A stretch of DNA of 64,000 nucleotides from Flavobacteriaceae bacterium (lineage in GTDB: Bacteria; Bacteroidota; Bacteroidia; Flavobacteriales; Flavobacteriaceae): NCBI GenBank assembly GCA_018646605.1, contig JABGUL010000033.1:33125-97124 (forward strand), read 5' to 3'. Under the pieces are notes generated by a model, which saw only the letters and a program-made list of their open reading frames with translations, did no database searches and was not told the DNA's origin. Positions 17,953 to 28,056 of this stretch are shown in pieces. Within the stretch, counting starts at the first letter, position 1; each line of letters opens with the position of its first letter. The position numbers and the translations under genes are program-made.

Positions 17953-18022
17953 AAAATTAAAGAAGGATTTGTTCTGGTTAATACCAACAATATGCAAGGT
18001 CAAACTTTAATCAAACTCTTAT

Positions 18023-18892
18023 TTACTTCAAAACGGCTTTCAGGCTAAGATCAATAGGTTTTGCAGCATAGGTTAAAGCACCCATCGAAATGAAATTTAC
18101 CCCCGTTTCTGCCATTTCAACCAAGTTTTTATCTGTAATATTTCCAGAGGCTTCAGTTGGCAATTTTTTATCGATTAATTCAACCGCAGTAACGAGTTCT
18201 TCAGAAGTAAAATTGTCTAACAAGATCCTGCTAACCCACGGAAATATTAGGATAGCCTTTATTTCATCAAGATTTCTAGCCTCCACAACTACTTCCAATT
18301 GCTTAGGCAATGAATTTAAATATTGCTCTGTTTTTTGAAGCGCTTGGGTCATTCCGCCACAAAAATCAACATGATTGTCTTTTATCATAAGCGCATCAAA
18401 CAAACCCATTCTGTGGTTGGTTCCCCCACCGATTTGAACAGCCCATTTTTCGGGATACCTAAAATTAGGAGTAGTTTTTCGTGTATCTAAAAGTCGGCAT
18501 GAGGTGTGTTTTATTTTTTGTGATAATTTATTTGTGAGTGTTGCAATTCCACTCATGCGTTGTAAACAATTCAGAATTAAACGTTCTGTTGCTAGAATGG
18601 ATTGTGTATTTCCCTCTACTTCAAAGGGGACAGCCCCTTTTGTGACATAGGCACCTTCTTCAATAAGTGGATGGAAAGTTAAATTAGGATCATATTGATG
18701 AAAAATAACTTTTGCTAATTCCATTCCAGCTAGAACTCCCTCTTCTTTAACTAGCAATTTGGCAGAACTTTTCGCTGTTTCAGTAATACATGATTTCCCA
18801 CTATGGTCACCCGAACCAATATCTTCTTTTAAGGCTTGATCAATGAAATGATATAATTCGCTTTTATATTTTTGAGAAAAGTTACTTCGCAT
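18023..18892 (-). CDS. nadC: Nicotinate-nucleotide pyrophosphorylase (quinolinate phosphoribosyltransferase)
   Basis: The 289 residues carry the QPRTase signature: EDIGSGDHS at the N-terminus, L-N-C-L-Q-R-M-S-G-I-A-T, DTRKTTPNFR, K-W-A-V-Q-I-G-G-G-T-N-H-R-M-G-L, and MIKDNH. It joins quinolinate to PRPP, giving nicotinate mononucleotide, the third step of de novo NAD synthesis. Its start overlaps the end of nadB by 11 bases, so translation is probably coupled. Confidence 0.97.
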   Translation of the reverse strand: MRSNFSQKYKSELYHFIDQALKEDIGSGDHSGKSCITETAKSSAKLLVKEEGVLAGMELAKVIFHQYDPNLTFHPLIEEGAYVTKGAVPFEVEGNTQSILATERLILNCLQRMSGIATLTNKLSQKIKHTSCRLLDTRKTTPNFRYPEKWAVQIGGGTNHRMGLFDALMIKDNHVDFCGGMTQALQKTEQYLNSLPKQLEVVVEARNLDEIKAILIFPWVSRILLDNFTSEELVTAVELIDKKLPTEASGNITDKNLVEMAETGVNFISMGALTYAAKPIDLSLKAVLK

Positions 18893-20438
18893 AATCTTGA
18901 TTGTAAAAAACCCCTTTATTTTCAGTTATGGATTGCGCTTGTTGAATGATTAAATGAGCAATACTTACCATGTTTCGTAATTCACATAAGCCGTTTGTTA
19001 GTTTATGTTGATTGTAAATTTCATGCACTCTTTTGTATATTTCAAACATTTCAACATCTGCTTTTTTAAGTCCTTCAGTAGTTTTGAAAATCCCCAAATA
19101 ATTGGTCATAACTTCTTGTAATCTGAGACGTAAAAGACGAATTTCTTTAATTTCCACTGAATTAGAATATGTGTCTCCTATCCATTCTGGAATGGCTTCA
19201 TAAAATGATTTTTTGGGTAATGTCTTCTTTAATGCAATAATAACATCTAGTGCTGCTCGATGAGAAAAAACTAAAGCTTCAAGAAGTGAGTTGGAAGCAA
19301 GTCGATTGGCACCATGCAAGCCAGTTGAACTGCATTCTCCAATGGCATAGAGACCTTTTAACTTTGACTCACTTTTATGATTTACTTGAATTCCTCCGCA
19401 AAAATAATGTGCAGCTGGAACTACCGGAATGGGATCTTTTGGTAAATTAATATCGAGTTTTAAACAGGTTTCATAGATGTTTGGGAATCGTTTTTCCCAG
19501 GTTTCTAGATCTATATCAGAGCAGTCTAGAGTGACAAATTTTTCTTTTTGCTTGTGGATCTCTCTTTGAATAGCTCTTGCTACAATATCCCTTGGTGCAA
19601 GCTCTTTTCTTACATCATATTTACTCATGAACCTTTCTCCTAAACTGTTTCTAAGTTTTGCTCCTGCTCCTCGAACGGCTTCAGTAATTAAGAAAGTATT
19701 TCCATTCACTTGATGGAAAAGCGCCGTAGGATGAAATTGAACATAGGGAAGTTTGTCCATGTGAACTTTTGCTCGATAGGCTGCGCCAAGACCATCGCCA
19801 GTTGCAATAGCAGGGTTGGTGCTGTGAGCGTATAGGCTTCCATTACCACCAGTGCATAGTGCAGTGATTTTAGCATTTATTTTTAAGATACTTTCTTTTT
19901 CTTTTGAAATCACATAAGCACCATAACATCTATTACTTTTTTTAGAACTGTGATGATCGGTAATTAAATCTACTAGAGTGTGATTCTCTAAGATTTTAAT
20001 ATTGGGGAAGGACTTAATTTTATTAATTAATGCTTGTTGAATGTGAAGACCCGTGTGGTCTTTATAATGCACCACTCTTTTTTCCGAATGTCCTCCTTCT
20101 TTTACTAAATGAAGATTTTCTTGCTGTGTATCAAATTGAGTTCCCCAATTAATTAATTCTTCTAACCGATCTTTTCCTTCTTCCACAACAAATTTCACAA
20201 CTTCAGGATCACAAGCTCCATCCCCAGCAATTAATGTGTCTTTAATGTGTTTTTGAAAAGAATCTTTCTGAAAATCTGAAACAACAGCAATACCTCCTTG
20301 AGCATATTTTGTATTTCCCTCACTGACTTGGTCTTTTGAAATTAAGACCATAGAGATTTTAGGATCATTAAGTGCTAATTTAATAGCAAAAGAAAGTCCA
20401 GAAATTCCAGTACCTATAATTAATACATCTGTAAACAT
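18882..20438 (-). CDS. nadB: L-aspartate oxidase
   Basis: This 518-residue flavoprotein opens with the FAD-binding GTGISGLSFAIKLA. It contains KYAQGGIAVV, H-S-E-K-R-V-V-H-Y-K-D-H-T-G and the C-terminal FAD segment GECSSTGLHGANRLASNSLLEALV. It oxidises L-aspartate to iminoaspartate, which NadA then condenses. It starts 2 bases after the nadA stop. Length is slightly below E. coli NadB (540). Confidence 0.97.
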   Translation of the reverse strand: MFTDVLIIGTGISGLSFAIKLALNDPKISMVLISKDQVSEGNTKYAQGGIAVVSDFQKDSFQKHIKDTLIAGDGACDPEVVKFVVEEGKDRLEELINWGTQFDTQQENLHLVKEGGHSEKRVVHYKDHTGLHIQQALINKIKSFPNIKILENHTLVDLITDHHSSKKSNRCYGAYVISKEKESILKINAKITALCTGGNGSLYAHSTNPAIATGDGLGAAYRAKVHMDKLPYVQFHPTALFHQVNGNTFLITEAVRGAGAKLRNSLGERFMSKYDVRKELAPRDIVARAIQREIHKQKEKFVTLDCSDIDLETWEKRFPNIYETCLKLDINLPKDPIPVVPAAHYFCGGIQVNHKSESKLKGLYAIGECSSTGLHGANRLASNSLLEALVFSHRAALDVIIALKKTLPKKSFYEAIPEWIGDTYSNSVEIKEIRLLRLRLQEVMTNYLGIFKTTEGLKKADVEMFEIYKRVHEIYNQHKLTNGLCELRNMVSIAHLIIQQAQSITENKGVFYNQDYAK

Positions 20439-20440
20439 TA

Positions 20441-21430
20441 TTATTTCAGATCTAACATTTTAAGAATTGGCTTTTTTGCTTCTTCAATTAGATGAGGAGC
20501 TAATTGTATTTCAGGTTGTTCAAAACGTAGGCAATTGTACAATTTTTCTAGGGTATTTAGTTTCATAAAAGCACATTCGCTGCAGGCACAAGTGTCATCG
20601 TCAACGGGTGCCGGTATAAAGGTTTTGTGGGGACATTTTTTTTGCATTTCATACAGTATTCCAGCTTCTGTTGCGACAATATAGCTGGAAGCAGAATCCG
20701 TCTGAACAAATTGAAGAAGTCCAGAAGTGCTACCTACATAATGTGCAATTTCAAGAATAGGAGATTCACTTTCCGGATGGGCAATAAATTTAGCAGAAGG
20801 ATGTTCTTGGGCTAAGGCTACTATTTTATCAAAGGAAAAAGCTTCATGAACAATACAAGCTCCATCCCATAAAATCATATTCCTCCCCGTTTCTTTGATT
20901 AAAAAGCGACCTAAATTTTTGTCGGGTGCAAATATAATTTCCTGGTCCATAGGAATGCTTTCAATGACTTTTTTGGCATTACTTGACGTGCAAACAATAT
21001 CGCTTAGTGCTTTGATTTCTGCAGAACAATTGATATAGGTTACAACTACCGCTTTTGGGTGTTTGGCTTTAAAAGCGGCAAAATCTGCTGGTGGACAAGA
21101 GTCTGCCAAAGAGCAACCTGCTTTTAAATCTGGAAGTAAGACCTTTTTTGATGGGTTAATAATTTTTGCGGTTTCAGCCATAAAATGGACTCCAGCAAAA
21201 ACAATGATATCAGCTTCAACTTTTGCGGCTTGTTGGGCAAGATATAAACTGTCCCCTAGATAGTCTGCTAAGTCTTGAATAGCGGGTTCTTGATAATAAT
21301 GCGCAAGAAGAACAGCATTCTTTTCTTTTTTCAGATCTAAAATAGCTTGGCTTAGGTCAACATCTTTTTCAATGGGGGCTTGAATATATCCTAAACGGTT
21401 TAATTGTTTTGAAATCGTTTGTTGTGTCAT
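20441..21430 (-). CDS. nadA: Quinolinate synthase A
   Basis: This 329-residue 4Fe-4S enzyme condenses iminoaspartate with dihydroxyacetone phosphate. Motifs are [20 protein letters not shown]-x-[23 protein letters not shown] and the C-terminal C-A-C-S-E-C-A-F-M. Three conserved cysteines bind the cluster. It is the first gene of nadA-nadB-nadC. The spacer to truB upstream is only 38 bases with no clear promoter, so the run may extend back to ftsX. Confidence 0.97.
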   Translation of the reverse strand: MTQQTISKQLNRLGYIQAPIEKDVDLSQAILDLKKEKNAVLLAHYYQEPAIQDLADYLGDSLYLAQQAAKVEADIIVFAGVHFMAETAKIINPSKKVLLPDLKAGCSLADSCPPADFAAFKAKHPKAVVVTYINCSAEIKALSDIVCTSSNAKKVIESIPMDQEIIFAPDKNLGRFLIKETGRNMILWDGACIVHEAFSFDKIVALAQEHPSAKFIAHPESESPILEIAHYVGSTSGLLQFVQTDSASSYIVATEAGILYEMQKKCPHKTFIPAPVDDDTCACSECAFMKLNTLEKLYNCLRFEQPEIQLAPHLIEEAKKPILKMLDLK

Positions 21431-21468
21431 TTTGATTTATTTAATAAATCTCAAAGCAAGTTATTACA

Positions 21469-22197
21469 TTATTTGCTTTTAATATTTATATCAGGGTTAT
21501 AATTTAATACACTATCCATAGTATAAGCATCTTTTAACTTAAATCCACCACTTTGCGTTCTTGTAAGTGCCGTAAGATGTGCTCCACTAGAAATTGATTT
21601 TCCAAAATCATGTGCTAAACTTCTAATGTAAGTTCCCTTACTACAGCGAATTAAAAAATTTATATTAGGTAATTCTGTATTTGTTATTTTAAATTCTACT
21701 ACAGTAACATCACGTTTTTGAATTTCAACAGATTGTCCTGCACGAGCATATTCATAAAGCCTTTTTCCATCTTTTTTTAATGCTGAAAAAACAGGAGGTT
21801 GTTGTTGTATTTTGCCAATAAATTGTTTTGTGGTTTTTTCTAATATTTCTGAAGTGACATGTTCAATGCTAAAAGTTTCGTCAATCTCAGTTTCTAGATC
21901 GTAGGAGGGGGTTGTTGCTCCAAGTTTGAATGTACCGGTATATTCTTTTTCAGAATCTTGTAGGGTACTGATTATTTTTGTTTTTTTCCCTGTGCAGATA
22001 AGTAATAATCCTGTAGCTAAAGGGTCTAAGGTTCCCGCATGTCCTACTTTAAGTTTTTTTAATCCTGTTGTATTTTTTAAATGCCATCGAATTTTATTGA
22101 CAACCTGAAAAGAAGTCCATCCCAAGGGTTTGTCAATTAAGAAGATTTGCCCTTCTTGTAATTCTTCTGAATTGAAATTTTGTTTAAAGAAGTCCAT
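21469..22197 (-). CDS. truB: tRNA pseudouridine-55 synthase
   Basis: The 242 residues contain the TruB catalytic block GHAGTLDPLATGLLL with the nucleophilic Asp, preceded by the family's D-K-P-x-G-W-T-S-F. Later motifs are PPVFSALKKDGKRLYEYAR and C-S-K-G-T-Y-I-R-S-L-A-x-D. It makes pseudouridine at position 55 of tRNAs. It lacks the long C-terminal PUA domain of E. coli TruB. Its start overlaps the uppP end by 14 bases. Confidence 0.96.
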   Translation of the reverse strand: MDFFKQNFNSEELQEGQIFLIDKPLGWTSFQVVNKIRWHLKNTTGLKKLKVGHAGTLDPLATGLLLICTGKKTKIISTLQDSEKEYTGTFKLGATTPSYDLETEIDETFSIEHVTSEILEKTTKQFIGKIQQQPPVFSALKKDGKRLYEYARAGQSVEIQKRDVTVVEFKITNTELPNINFLIRCSKGTYIRSLAHDFGKSISSGAHLTALTRTQSGGFKLKDAYTMDSVLNYNPDINIKSK

Positions 22198-22975
22198 AAA
22201 CTAGAGCAATTCCACCCACCACCAGACAGTATAGGCTGAAGTATTTAAGCTGACTTTTTTTGACAAGTGTAATCATCCACTTACACGCTACAACACCGGT
22301 TAGAAAAGCTGCAAGAAAACCTAAAAGTAAAGGAAGAAATTCTATCTTTTGACTTATGCCTTCTACATCCAAAAGTGTTTTGGCCATACTGCCAAAAATA
22401 AGCGGTAGAACCATTAAAAAAGAAAAACGTGCCGCTTTTTCTCGGTCAATACCCAATAACACAGCAGTAGCAATTGTTGATCCGCTTCTTGAAATTCCTG
22501 GGAGGATAGCAATGGCTTGTACAAAACCTAAAATCACAGCATTTTTTGACGAAACTATTTTATCTGTTTTTTTAGCTTTATCGGCCCAAAATAAAATGAT
22601 TGCAGTGAGACAAAGCATTGCTCCTACTAAAACTAAATTTTGAGCAAAAAGTAATTCTATTTGATCTTGAAGAAATAGTCCCACGAATACTGCGGGAATC
22701 ATGGAGAGTAATATCTTGAAACTAAAGGTTTTGCTTTCATTCCATTTAAAGGCAAAGAGTCCCTTTAAAAGGTCAAAGATATCTTTTCTAAATACCACTA
22801 TTGTACTCAATGCGGTAGCTACATGAAGTGCAATAGTTAAAAATAAACTTTCCTGAGCTCCAGCTTGATTTCCAAAGAGTGCCTTACCGATCTCCAAATG
22901 ACCACTAGAGGAAATTGGCAAAAATTCAGTTAACCCCTGAATAATGCCCAATACTATTGCCTCTAAATAACTCAT
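22184..22975 (-). CDS. uppP: Undecaprenyl-diphosphatase (BacA type)
   Basis: This 263-residue multi-pass membrane protein has both active-site signatures: GLTEFLPISSSGHL near residue 15 and ILPGISRSGSTI near 160. It removes the terminal phosphate from undecaprenyl diphosphate, recycling the lipid carrier for peptidoglycan and other polymers. It overlaps the DUF3098 gene by 4 bases (ATGA) and truB by 14, so the chain ftsX, DUF3098, uppP, truB is tightly coupled. Confidence 0.97.
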   Translation of the reverse strand: MSYLEAIVLGIIQGLTEFLPISSSGHLEIGKALFGNQAGAQESLFLTIALHVATALSTIVVFRKDIFDLLKGLFAFKWNESKTFSFKILLSMIPAVFVGLFLQDQIELLFAQNLVLVGAMLCLTAIILFWADKAKKTDKIVSSKNAVILGFVQAIAILPGISRSGSTIATAVLLGIDREKAARFSFLMVLPLIFGSMAKTLLDVEGISQKIEFLPLLLGFLAAFLTGVVACKWMITLVKKSQLKYFSLYCLVVGGIALVYGLL

Positions 22976-23217
22976 TTTTTAGAAGCTTGTTCTGTAAGTA
23001 TAGAATACATGGCAACTCCAAAACCACAAAGTACAAGTGTAGGTGCCAGGCGAATACGTCTGAAACTAAAAATAGCTTCATTGAAGTAATTTGGATCATC
23101 ACTGCCTCCACCAGTCATTAATATAAAACCAGTAGTAATTAAAATAATTGCAAGAAATAGAAAGCGATAATTTCGTTTTCCAAACAATAGTTTTTTAGAA
23201 GTATTTGACTGTTTCAT
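22972..23217 (-). CDS. DUF3098 small membrane protein
   Basis: The 81 residues have a basic N-terminus, then two transmembrane helices (about 17-34 and 55-72), separated by GGGSDDPNYFNEAIFSFRRI. That G-G-x-S-x-D-P-x-x-F-N-x-x-I-F-S-x-R-R-I pattern is the DUF3098 signature, found between ftsX and uppP in Bacteroidota. The function is unknown; conserved linkage suggests a role in envelope or division. Confidence 0.88.
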   Translation of the reverse strand: MKQSNTSKKLLFGKRNYRFLFLAIILITTGFILMTGGGSDDPNYFNEAIFSFRRIRLAPTLVLCGFGVAMYSILTEQASKK

Positions 23218-23232
23218 AGGGGTGAATTGAAT

Positions 23233-24111
23233 TTAATAAACAGCATCTGTTTTAAGGTTTAAATAGCGTTGTGTTGCAAAAAAAGTACTGATACCCGTAA
23301 TTCCAATACCCAAAAGTAAAACACCTCCAAATACGACACCCAGTTCAAAGGGGTAATTCATCATGTTTAATTCTGGGAACCGCTTGTTGAGTTCGAAAAA
23401 TAAGAGTGAAAGCCCACCCAAAGCCAGAAGAGAACTTATGATTCCTAGTTGCAAATGAATCCATATAAAAGGTCTGCGTATAAATGATTTTGTCGCACCC
23501 ACTAGCTGCATGGTTTTAATAATAAACCTTTTGGAATAGATGGAGAGTCGAATGGAACTGTTAATAAGCAACAATGCGATAATTACAAACAAAACGGTTG
23601 TAATTAGTAACACTAATGAGATTCTACTAATATTCTCATCTAAAAGATTGACTAAGGGTTGATCATAAACCACTTCATTTACAAATTCAGCTGTTTCGAG
23701 TTCACTTTTTGTTTGAAGTAGTGATAATGTATTTACATAAGAAGCATTAAAATATACGTCTATGGAATTTAATAAGGGATTGTATCCCAAAAATTCCAGA
23801 AAGTCTTCTCCAATATCTCTTGCGTATAATTCTGCTGCCTCTTCTTTTGAAGTAAAATAAACATCCTTTGTTGCTGGGTTGAGTTGTATTTTCTTTTGAA
23901 GCTGAGTGATTTCAATATCTTTAGCACTATCTTTTAAGTAAACTGTCATCACAATTTGCTCTTTGAAGTGCGAGGCAATATTTTTAGTGTTTAGTAGGAA
24001 TAAGCCCAAAACTCCAACGAAAAATAAGACAAGCGTGATACTTAATACTACAGAAAAGTATCCGGTAAGCAATCTTCTTTTTTGGTAGGTTTCTTGAAAA
24101 CTTTGCGCCAC
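23233..24111 (-). CDS. ftsX: Cell division protein FtsX
   Basis: This is the four-helix permease of the FtsEX complex. TM1 (about 20-45) is followed by an extracellular domain, then three helices in the C-terminal half. I place the start at GTG 24111 (292 residues) because from there the protein reads V-A-Q-S-F-Q-E-T-Y-Q-K-R-R, like other flavobacterial FtsX. The frame stays open to an ATG at 24180, which would add 23 hydrophobic residues. FtsEX controls cell-wall hydrolases at the septum. ftsE is not in the window. Confidence 0.9.
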   Translation of the reverse strand: MAQSFQETYQKRRLLTGYFSVVLSITLVLFFVGVLGLFLLNTKNIASHFKEQIVMTVYLKDSAKDIEITQLQKKIQLNPATKDVYFTSKEEAAELYARDIGEDFLEFLGYNPLLNSIDVYFNASYVNTLSLLQTKSELETAEFVNEVVYDQPLVNLLDENISRISLVLLITTVLFVIIALLLINSSIRLSIYSKRFIIKTMQLVGATKSFIRRPFIWIHLQLGIISSLLALGGLSLLFFELNKRFPELNMMNYPFELGVVFGGVLLLGIGITGISTFFATQRYLNLKTDAVY

Positions 24112-24202
24112 ATTAATTGTTTTTGTAAAAATATAAAAGAAATACAAGACCACGGGTCGTATAAAATATTCTTTTAGCATTTTATCATTCCAGCAATAAG
24201 CG

Positions 24203-24210
24203 TATTTTTG
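24203..24210 (+). promoter_or_regulatory. -7 box for leuS
   Basis: TATTTTTG matches TANNTTTG, 30 bases before the leuS GTG at 24241. Confidence 0.5.
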
Positions 24211-24240
24211 TGCTAATCATAGCAATCAACACCAAAACAA

Positions 24241-27057
24241 GTGGGATACGACTTTAAAGAAATTGAAAAAAAATGGCAGGAATACTGGGCCAAGCACGAA
24301 ACCTTTAAAGTGCTGAACCATTCAGAAAAGCCCAAATTTTATATTCTGGATATGTTTCCTTATCCCTCTGGAGCTGGGCTTCATGTGGGGCATCCCTTAG
24401 GATATATTGCGAGTGATATTTTTGCACGTTTTAAGCGCCACAAAGGATTTAATGTGCTGCATCCTCAAGGCTACGATTCTTTTGGTTTGCCTGCAGAACA
24501 ATATGCAATTCAAACAGGTCAACATCCTGCAAAAACTACGCAAGACAATATATCAAGATATAGAACTCAGCTTGATCAAATGGGATTTTCATTTGATTGG
24601 AGTCGAGAGGTTAGAACTTCTAATCCTGATTTTTATAAGTGGACACAATGGATTTTCTTGCTTTTATTTGATCACTACTATTGTAATGATGCAAATAAGG
24701 CACTTTCTATTCAGTCACTAATAGGGCGATTTGAGAAAGATGGAAATAACAATATAAATGCAGTCTGCGACAGTAAAATTCAATCTTTTTCTGCTGAAGA
24801 TTGGGTCAATTTTGACGAACATAAGAAACAAGAAGTTTTATTGGGATACCGTCTGACTTACCTATCTCATTCAGAAGTTAATTGGTGTGCTGAACTTGGA
24901 ACTGTTTTGGCAAATGATGAAATAATTAATGGCGTTTCAGAGCGTGGCGGTTTTTCTGTTACTAAAAAGAAAATGAAACAATGGAGTATGCGGATTAGTG
25001 CATATTCAGAACGCTTGCTTTCTGGATTAGATCGAATAGATTGGCCAGAATCTCTTAAAGAAATGCAACGCAACTGGATTGGTAAATCCATTGGGGCAAA
25101 AGTGTTTTTTGCGATAGAAGGAAATGAGAAGAATATAGAGGTTTTTACTACCCGACCCGACACTATCTTTGGAGTTACTTTTATGACCTTAGCTCCAGAG
25201 TTGGATTTGGTTCAAGAAATTGTAGTATCCAATCAGAAAGATGCTGTCGATACGTACATAAAAGAAACGCAACAACGAACCCAACGGGAACGAATGGCTG
25301 ATGTTAAAAATATCACAGGAGTATTTACAGGAGCCTATGCAATACATCCTTTCACTGGAAATAGAATTCCAATTTGGATTGGGGATTATGTTTTAGCAGA
25401 TTATGGAACAGGTGCAGTTATGGCAGTGCCCTGTGGAGATCAGCGGGATTATGATTTTGCTAAACATTTTAATATTCCCATTACTAATATTTTTAAAAAT
25501 GTATCGATTGAAGAAGAGGCGTATACCGATAAGGCGAATACAGTCTTGGATCAATCGGATTTCTTAAATGGTCTTTCCTATAAGGAGGCAATGCTTCTTG
25601 TTATCAAGGTACTCGAAGAAAAAGGTTCTGGAGCAGGAACGATTAATTATAAGCTTCGAGATGCAGTTTTTAGTAGACAGCGCTATTGGGGTGAACCAAT
25701 TCCTGTGTACTATAAAAACGGGATGCCTCAAGCCCTCAGCCTGGAAGATCTACCCTTAAATTTACCTGAGGTTGAACATTATTTACCTACGCCAGAAGGA
25801 GCGCCACCATTAGGTAACGCCACTAACTGGGCTTGGAATGAGGTGGAAAGAAAAGTAGTTGCCAACACTGCTATTGATCATGCAAAGGTCTTTCCGTTAG
25901 AATTAAACACGATGCCCGGTTGGGCTGGAAGCTCATGGTATTTTTATCGTTATATGGATGCTCAGAATACGGACTCTTTTGTAGGTAGTGAAGCAAAAAA
26001 TTATTGGCAAGATGTGGATCTTTATCTAGGAGGTAGTGAACATGCAACGGGACATTTACTCTATTCTCGTTTTTGGCAAAAATTCCTTTTTGACTTGGGC
26101 TTATTACCTGTTGATGAATATGCAAAAAAGTTAATCAATCAAGGAATGATTTTAGGATCATCTGCTTTTATCTATAGGATCTCAGGAAGCCAAACGTATG
26201 TTTCTAAAGACCTACTTAAGTCTGAAATTACATATGAGCCTATTCGAGTAGATGTGAATTTAGTAAACGCATCAGAAGAAATAGATGTTGAAGGGCTCAA
26301 AAAATGGCAACCCCAATTTGCTACTGCTATTTTTGAATTGAGTGAAGGTGTTTTCAAAGTAGGGCGAGAGGTGGAGAAAATGTCTAAGTCCAAATATAAT
26401 GTTGTAAATCCTGATGAAATTTGTGATCAATACGGTGCAGATACCCTTAGGATGTATGAAATGTTTTTAGGACCATTGGAGCAAGCTAAGCCATGGAATA
26501 CAGCAGGGATTTCAGGTGTGCATAATTTTCTTAGAAAGTTCTGGAAGTTGTTCTATAAGGAAGATGAATTCATTGTTACGGATTCAATTCCTGATAAAAA
26601 GGCACTCAAAACATTACATGAAACAATTAAAAAAATAACCGAGGATATTGAATCTTTTTCTTTCAATACCTGTATTAGTTCTTTTATGATATGTGTAAAC
26701 GAACTCACAAGTTTAAATTGCCATAGTAAAGAGGTTTTAAGGCCTCTAACGATTTTATTATCTCCTTTTGCACCTCATTTATCTGAAGAAATATGGGAAA
26801 AGTTAGGGGGTGTTGGAAGTATCGTTGAAGAGCCTTTTCCTGTGTTTAACAAATCTTTTTTAATTGAGGAGGAAAAAAACTATCCTGTTTCATTTAATGG
26901 GAAAATGCGTTTCACACTTTCTCTTTCTTTGTCATTGGATAAACAAGCGATTCAGGAAGCTGTTCTAAATGATCACAGAACTTTAGAATACCTTGAGGGG
27001 AAAGCTCCTAAAAAATGGATTATTGTTCCAAATAAAATAATTAATATCGTCTTTTGA
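24241..27057 (+). CDS. leuS: Leucyl-tRNA synthetase
   Basis: This 938-residue class I synthetase starts at GTG 24241, reading MGYDFKEIEKKWQEYW. It has the HIGH motif HVGH (48-51), the CP1 editing domain with TTRPDTIFGVTFM, and KMSKS at 713-717. It carries the Bacteroidota-type insertion, about 60 residues near 155-215. The C-terminal end is a compact domain. It is a single housekeeping gene whose last codons overlap a SemiSWEET gene. Confidence 0.97.
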   Translation: MGYDFKEIEKKWQEYWAKHETFKVLNHSEKPKFYILDMFPYPSGAGLHVGHPLGYIASDIFARFKRHKGFNVLHPQGYDSFGLPAEQYAIQTGQHPAKTTQDNISRYRTQLDQMGFSFDWSREVRTSNPDFYKWTQWIFLLLFDHYYCNDANKALSIQSLIGRFEKDGNNNINAVCDSKIQSFSAEDWVNFDEHKKQEVLLGYRLTYLSHSEVNWCAELGTVLANDEIINGVSERGGFSVTKKKMKQWSMRISAYSERLLSGLDRIDWPESLKEMQRNWIGKSIGAKVFFAIEGNEKNIEVFTTRPDTIFGVTFMTLAPELDLVQEIVVSNQKDAVDTYIKETQQRTQRERMADVKNITGVFTGAYAIHPFTGNRIPIWIGDYVLADYGTGAVMAVPCGDQRDYDFAKHFNIPITNIFKNVSIEEEAYTDKANTVLDQSDFLNGLSYKEAMLLVIKVLEEKGSGAGTINYKLRDAVFSRQRYWGEPIPVYYKNGMPQALSLEDLPLNLPEVEHYLPTPEGAPPLGNATNWAWNEVERKVVANTAIDHAKVFPLELNTMPGWAGSSWYFYRYMDAQNTDSFVGSEAKNYWQDVDLYLGGSEHATGHLLYSRFWQKFLFDLGLLPVDEYAKKLINQGMILGSSAFIYRISGSQTYVSKDLLKSEITYEPIRVDVNLVNASEEIDVEGLKKWQPQFATAIFELSEGVFKVGREVEKMSKSKYNVVNPDEICDQYGADTLRMYEMFLGPLEQAKPWNTAGISGVHNFLRKFWKLFYKEDEFIVTDSIPDKKALKTLHETIKKITEDIESFSFNTCISSFMICVNELTSLNCHSKEVLRPLTILLSPFAPHLSEEIWEKLGGVGSIVEEPFPVFNKSFLIEEEKNYPVSFNGKMRFTLSLSLSLDKQAIQEAVLNDHRTLEYLEGKAPKKWIIVPNKIINIVF

Positions 27058-27317
27058 TGACACAATTTCAAATTGAATTAATTGGTATGTTTGCCGCTGT
27101 GTTGACAACCTCTGCTTTTATACCTCAAGTGTATAAAATTTGGAAAACAAGAGTTTCTGATGGTGTGTCCTTAAGTATGTATCTATCCTTGTTTATCGGG
27201 GTTGTTTCTTGGTGCGTTTACGGATACTTAATAGGTAGTCCATCCGTTTTAATCGCAAATATTATTGCAGGGATGTTTCAATTAATAATTATTTATTTTA
27301 AGTTAAAATTTAAATAA
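27054..27317 (+). CDS. SemiSWEET-type sugar transporter
   Basis: The 87 residues form one three-helix MtN3/SWEET bundle: helix 1 (about 8-28) with FIPQVYKIWKT, the PQ-loop proline; helix 2 (about 40-58); helix 3 (about 65-84). Bacterial SemiSWEETs dimerise and equilibrate sugars across the inner membrane. The ATGA overlap with the leuS stop implies translational coupling. The substrate is unknown; no sugar genes adjoin it. Confidence 0.9.
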   Translation: MMTQFQIELIGMFAAVLTTSAFIPQVYKIWKTRVSDGVSLSMYLSLFIGVVSWCVYGYLIGSPSVLIANIIAGMFQLIIIYFKLKFK

Positions 27318-27363
27318 CATAGAACCACTTTAATCTGTTTCAATTATTTTTATATAAAAAACT

Positions 27364-28056
27364 ATGGGAAGCTATTACTTAATAATTATTGTCATATCTC
27401 TTGCTAGTATGTGGGTCAGTAACAGGCTGAAAAGCAAATTTAAAAAGTACTCTGCTTTGAGTTTGCGAAATGGAATGTCTGGGAAAGAGATTGCTGAGAA
27501 AATGTTGTCTGATCACGGTATTCGTGATGTAGAAGTGATTTCAGTGCGCGGTTCATTAACAGATCATTATAACCCAAAAAACAAAACGGTAAACCTCAGT
27601 GAATCAGTATATAGCCAAAGAAATGCTGCTGCTGCTGCAGTTGCTGCACATGAGTGTGGTCATGCTGTTCAGCATGCTGTGGGTTATGATTGGTTGAAGT
27701 TGAGGTCTCAGCTAGTTCCTGTTGTTGGAATTGCCTCAAATTTATCTATGATTGTCATTATCGCAGGTTTAGTTTTAATGCAAATGGTTTCTTTTGGATT
27801 TGAAATTGCAGTCTTAGGTGTCGGCCTTTTTGGTTTAGGAACTCTTTTTAGTTTCATTACACTTCCTGTTGAGTATGATGCAAGTAATCGGGCGTTAGCC
27901 TGGTTGGAGCGAAAAAACATGGTTTCTAAGGAAGAATTAGCAGGCTCTAAGGATGCTTTAAAATGGGCCGCAAGAACATACGTGGTCGCAGCTTTGGGTT
28001 CCCTTGCAACATTGGCGTATTTTGCATTTCAAGTTTTTGGAGGAAGAAGGAATTAA
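27364..28056 (+). CDS. YugP-type zinc metallopeptidase, membrane-bound
   Basis: This 230-residue protein has the zinc motif AAHECGHAVQHA (HExxH type, about 95-108) after an N-terminal helix. Two hydrophobic helices lie near 120-160 and one at the C-terminus. A downstream E-Y-D-A-S-N-R-A segment likely supplies the third ligand. It belongs to the YugP/DUF2268-like neutral zinc peptidase family; the physiological substrate is not known. It lies 46 bases after the SemiSWEET and converges on the Lrp-type regulator. Confidence 0.9.
   Translation: MGSYYLIIIVISLASMWVSNRLKSKFKKYSALSLRNGMSGKEIAEKMLSDHGIRDVEVISVRGSLTDHYNPKNKTVNLSESVYSQRNAAAAAVAAHECGHAVQHAVGYDWLKLRSQLVPVVGIASNLSMIVIIAGLVLMQMVSFGFEIAVLGVGLFGLGTLFSFITLPVEYDASNRALAWLERKNMVSKEELAGSKDALKWAARTYVVAALGSLATLAYFAFQVFGGRRN

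Noticed and set aside
17928..17990. Longer pyrH start
   Set aside because: A -7 promoter box lies inside it and the added residues do not fit UMP kinases.
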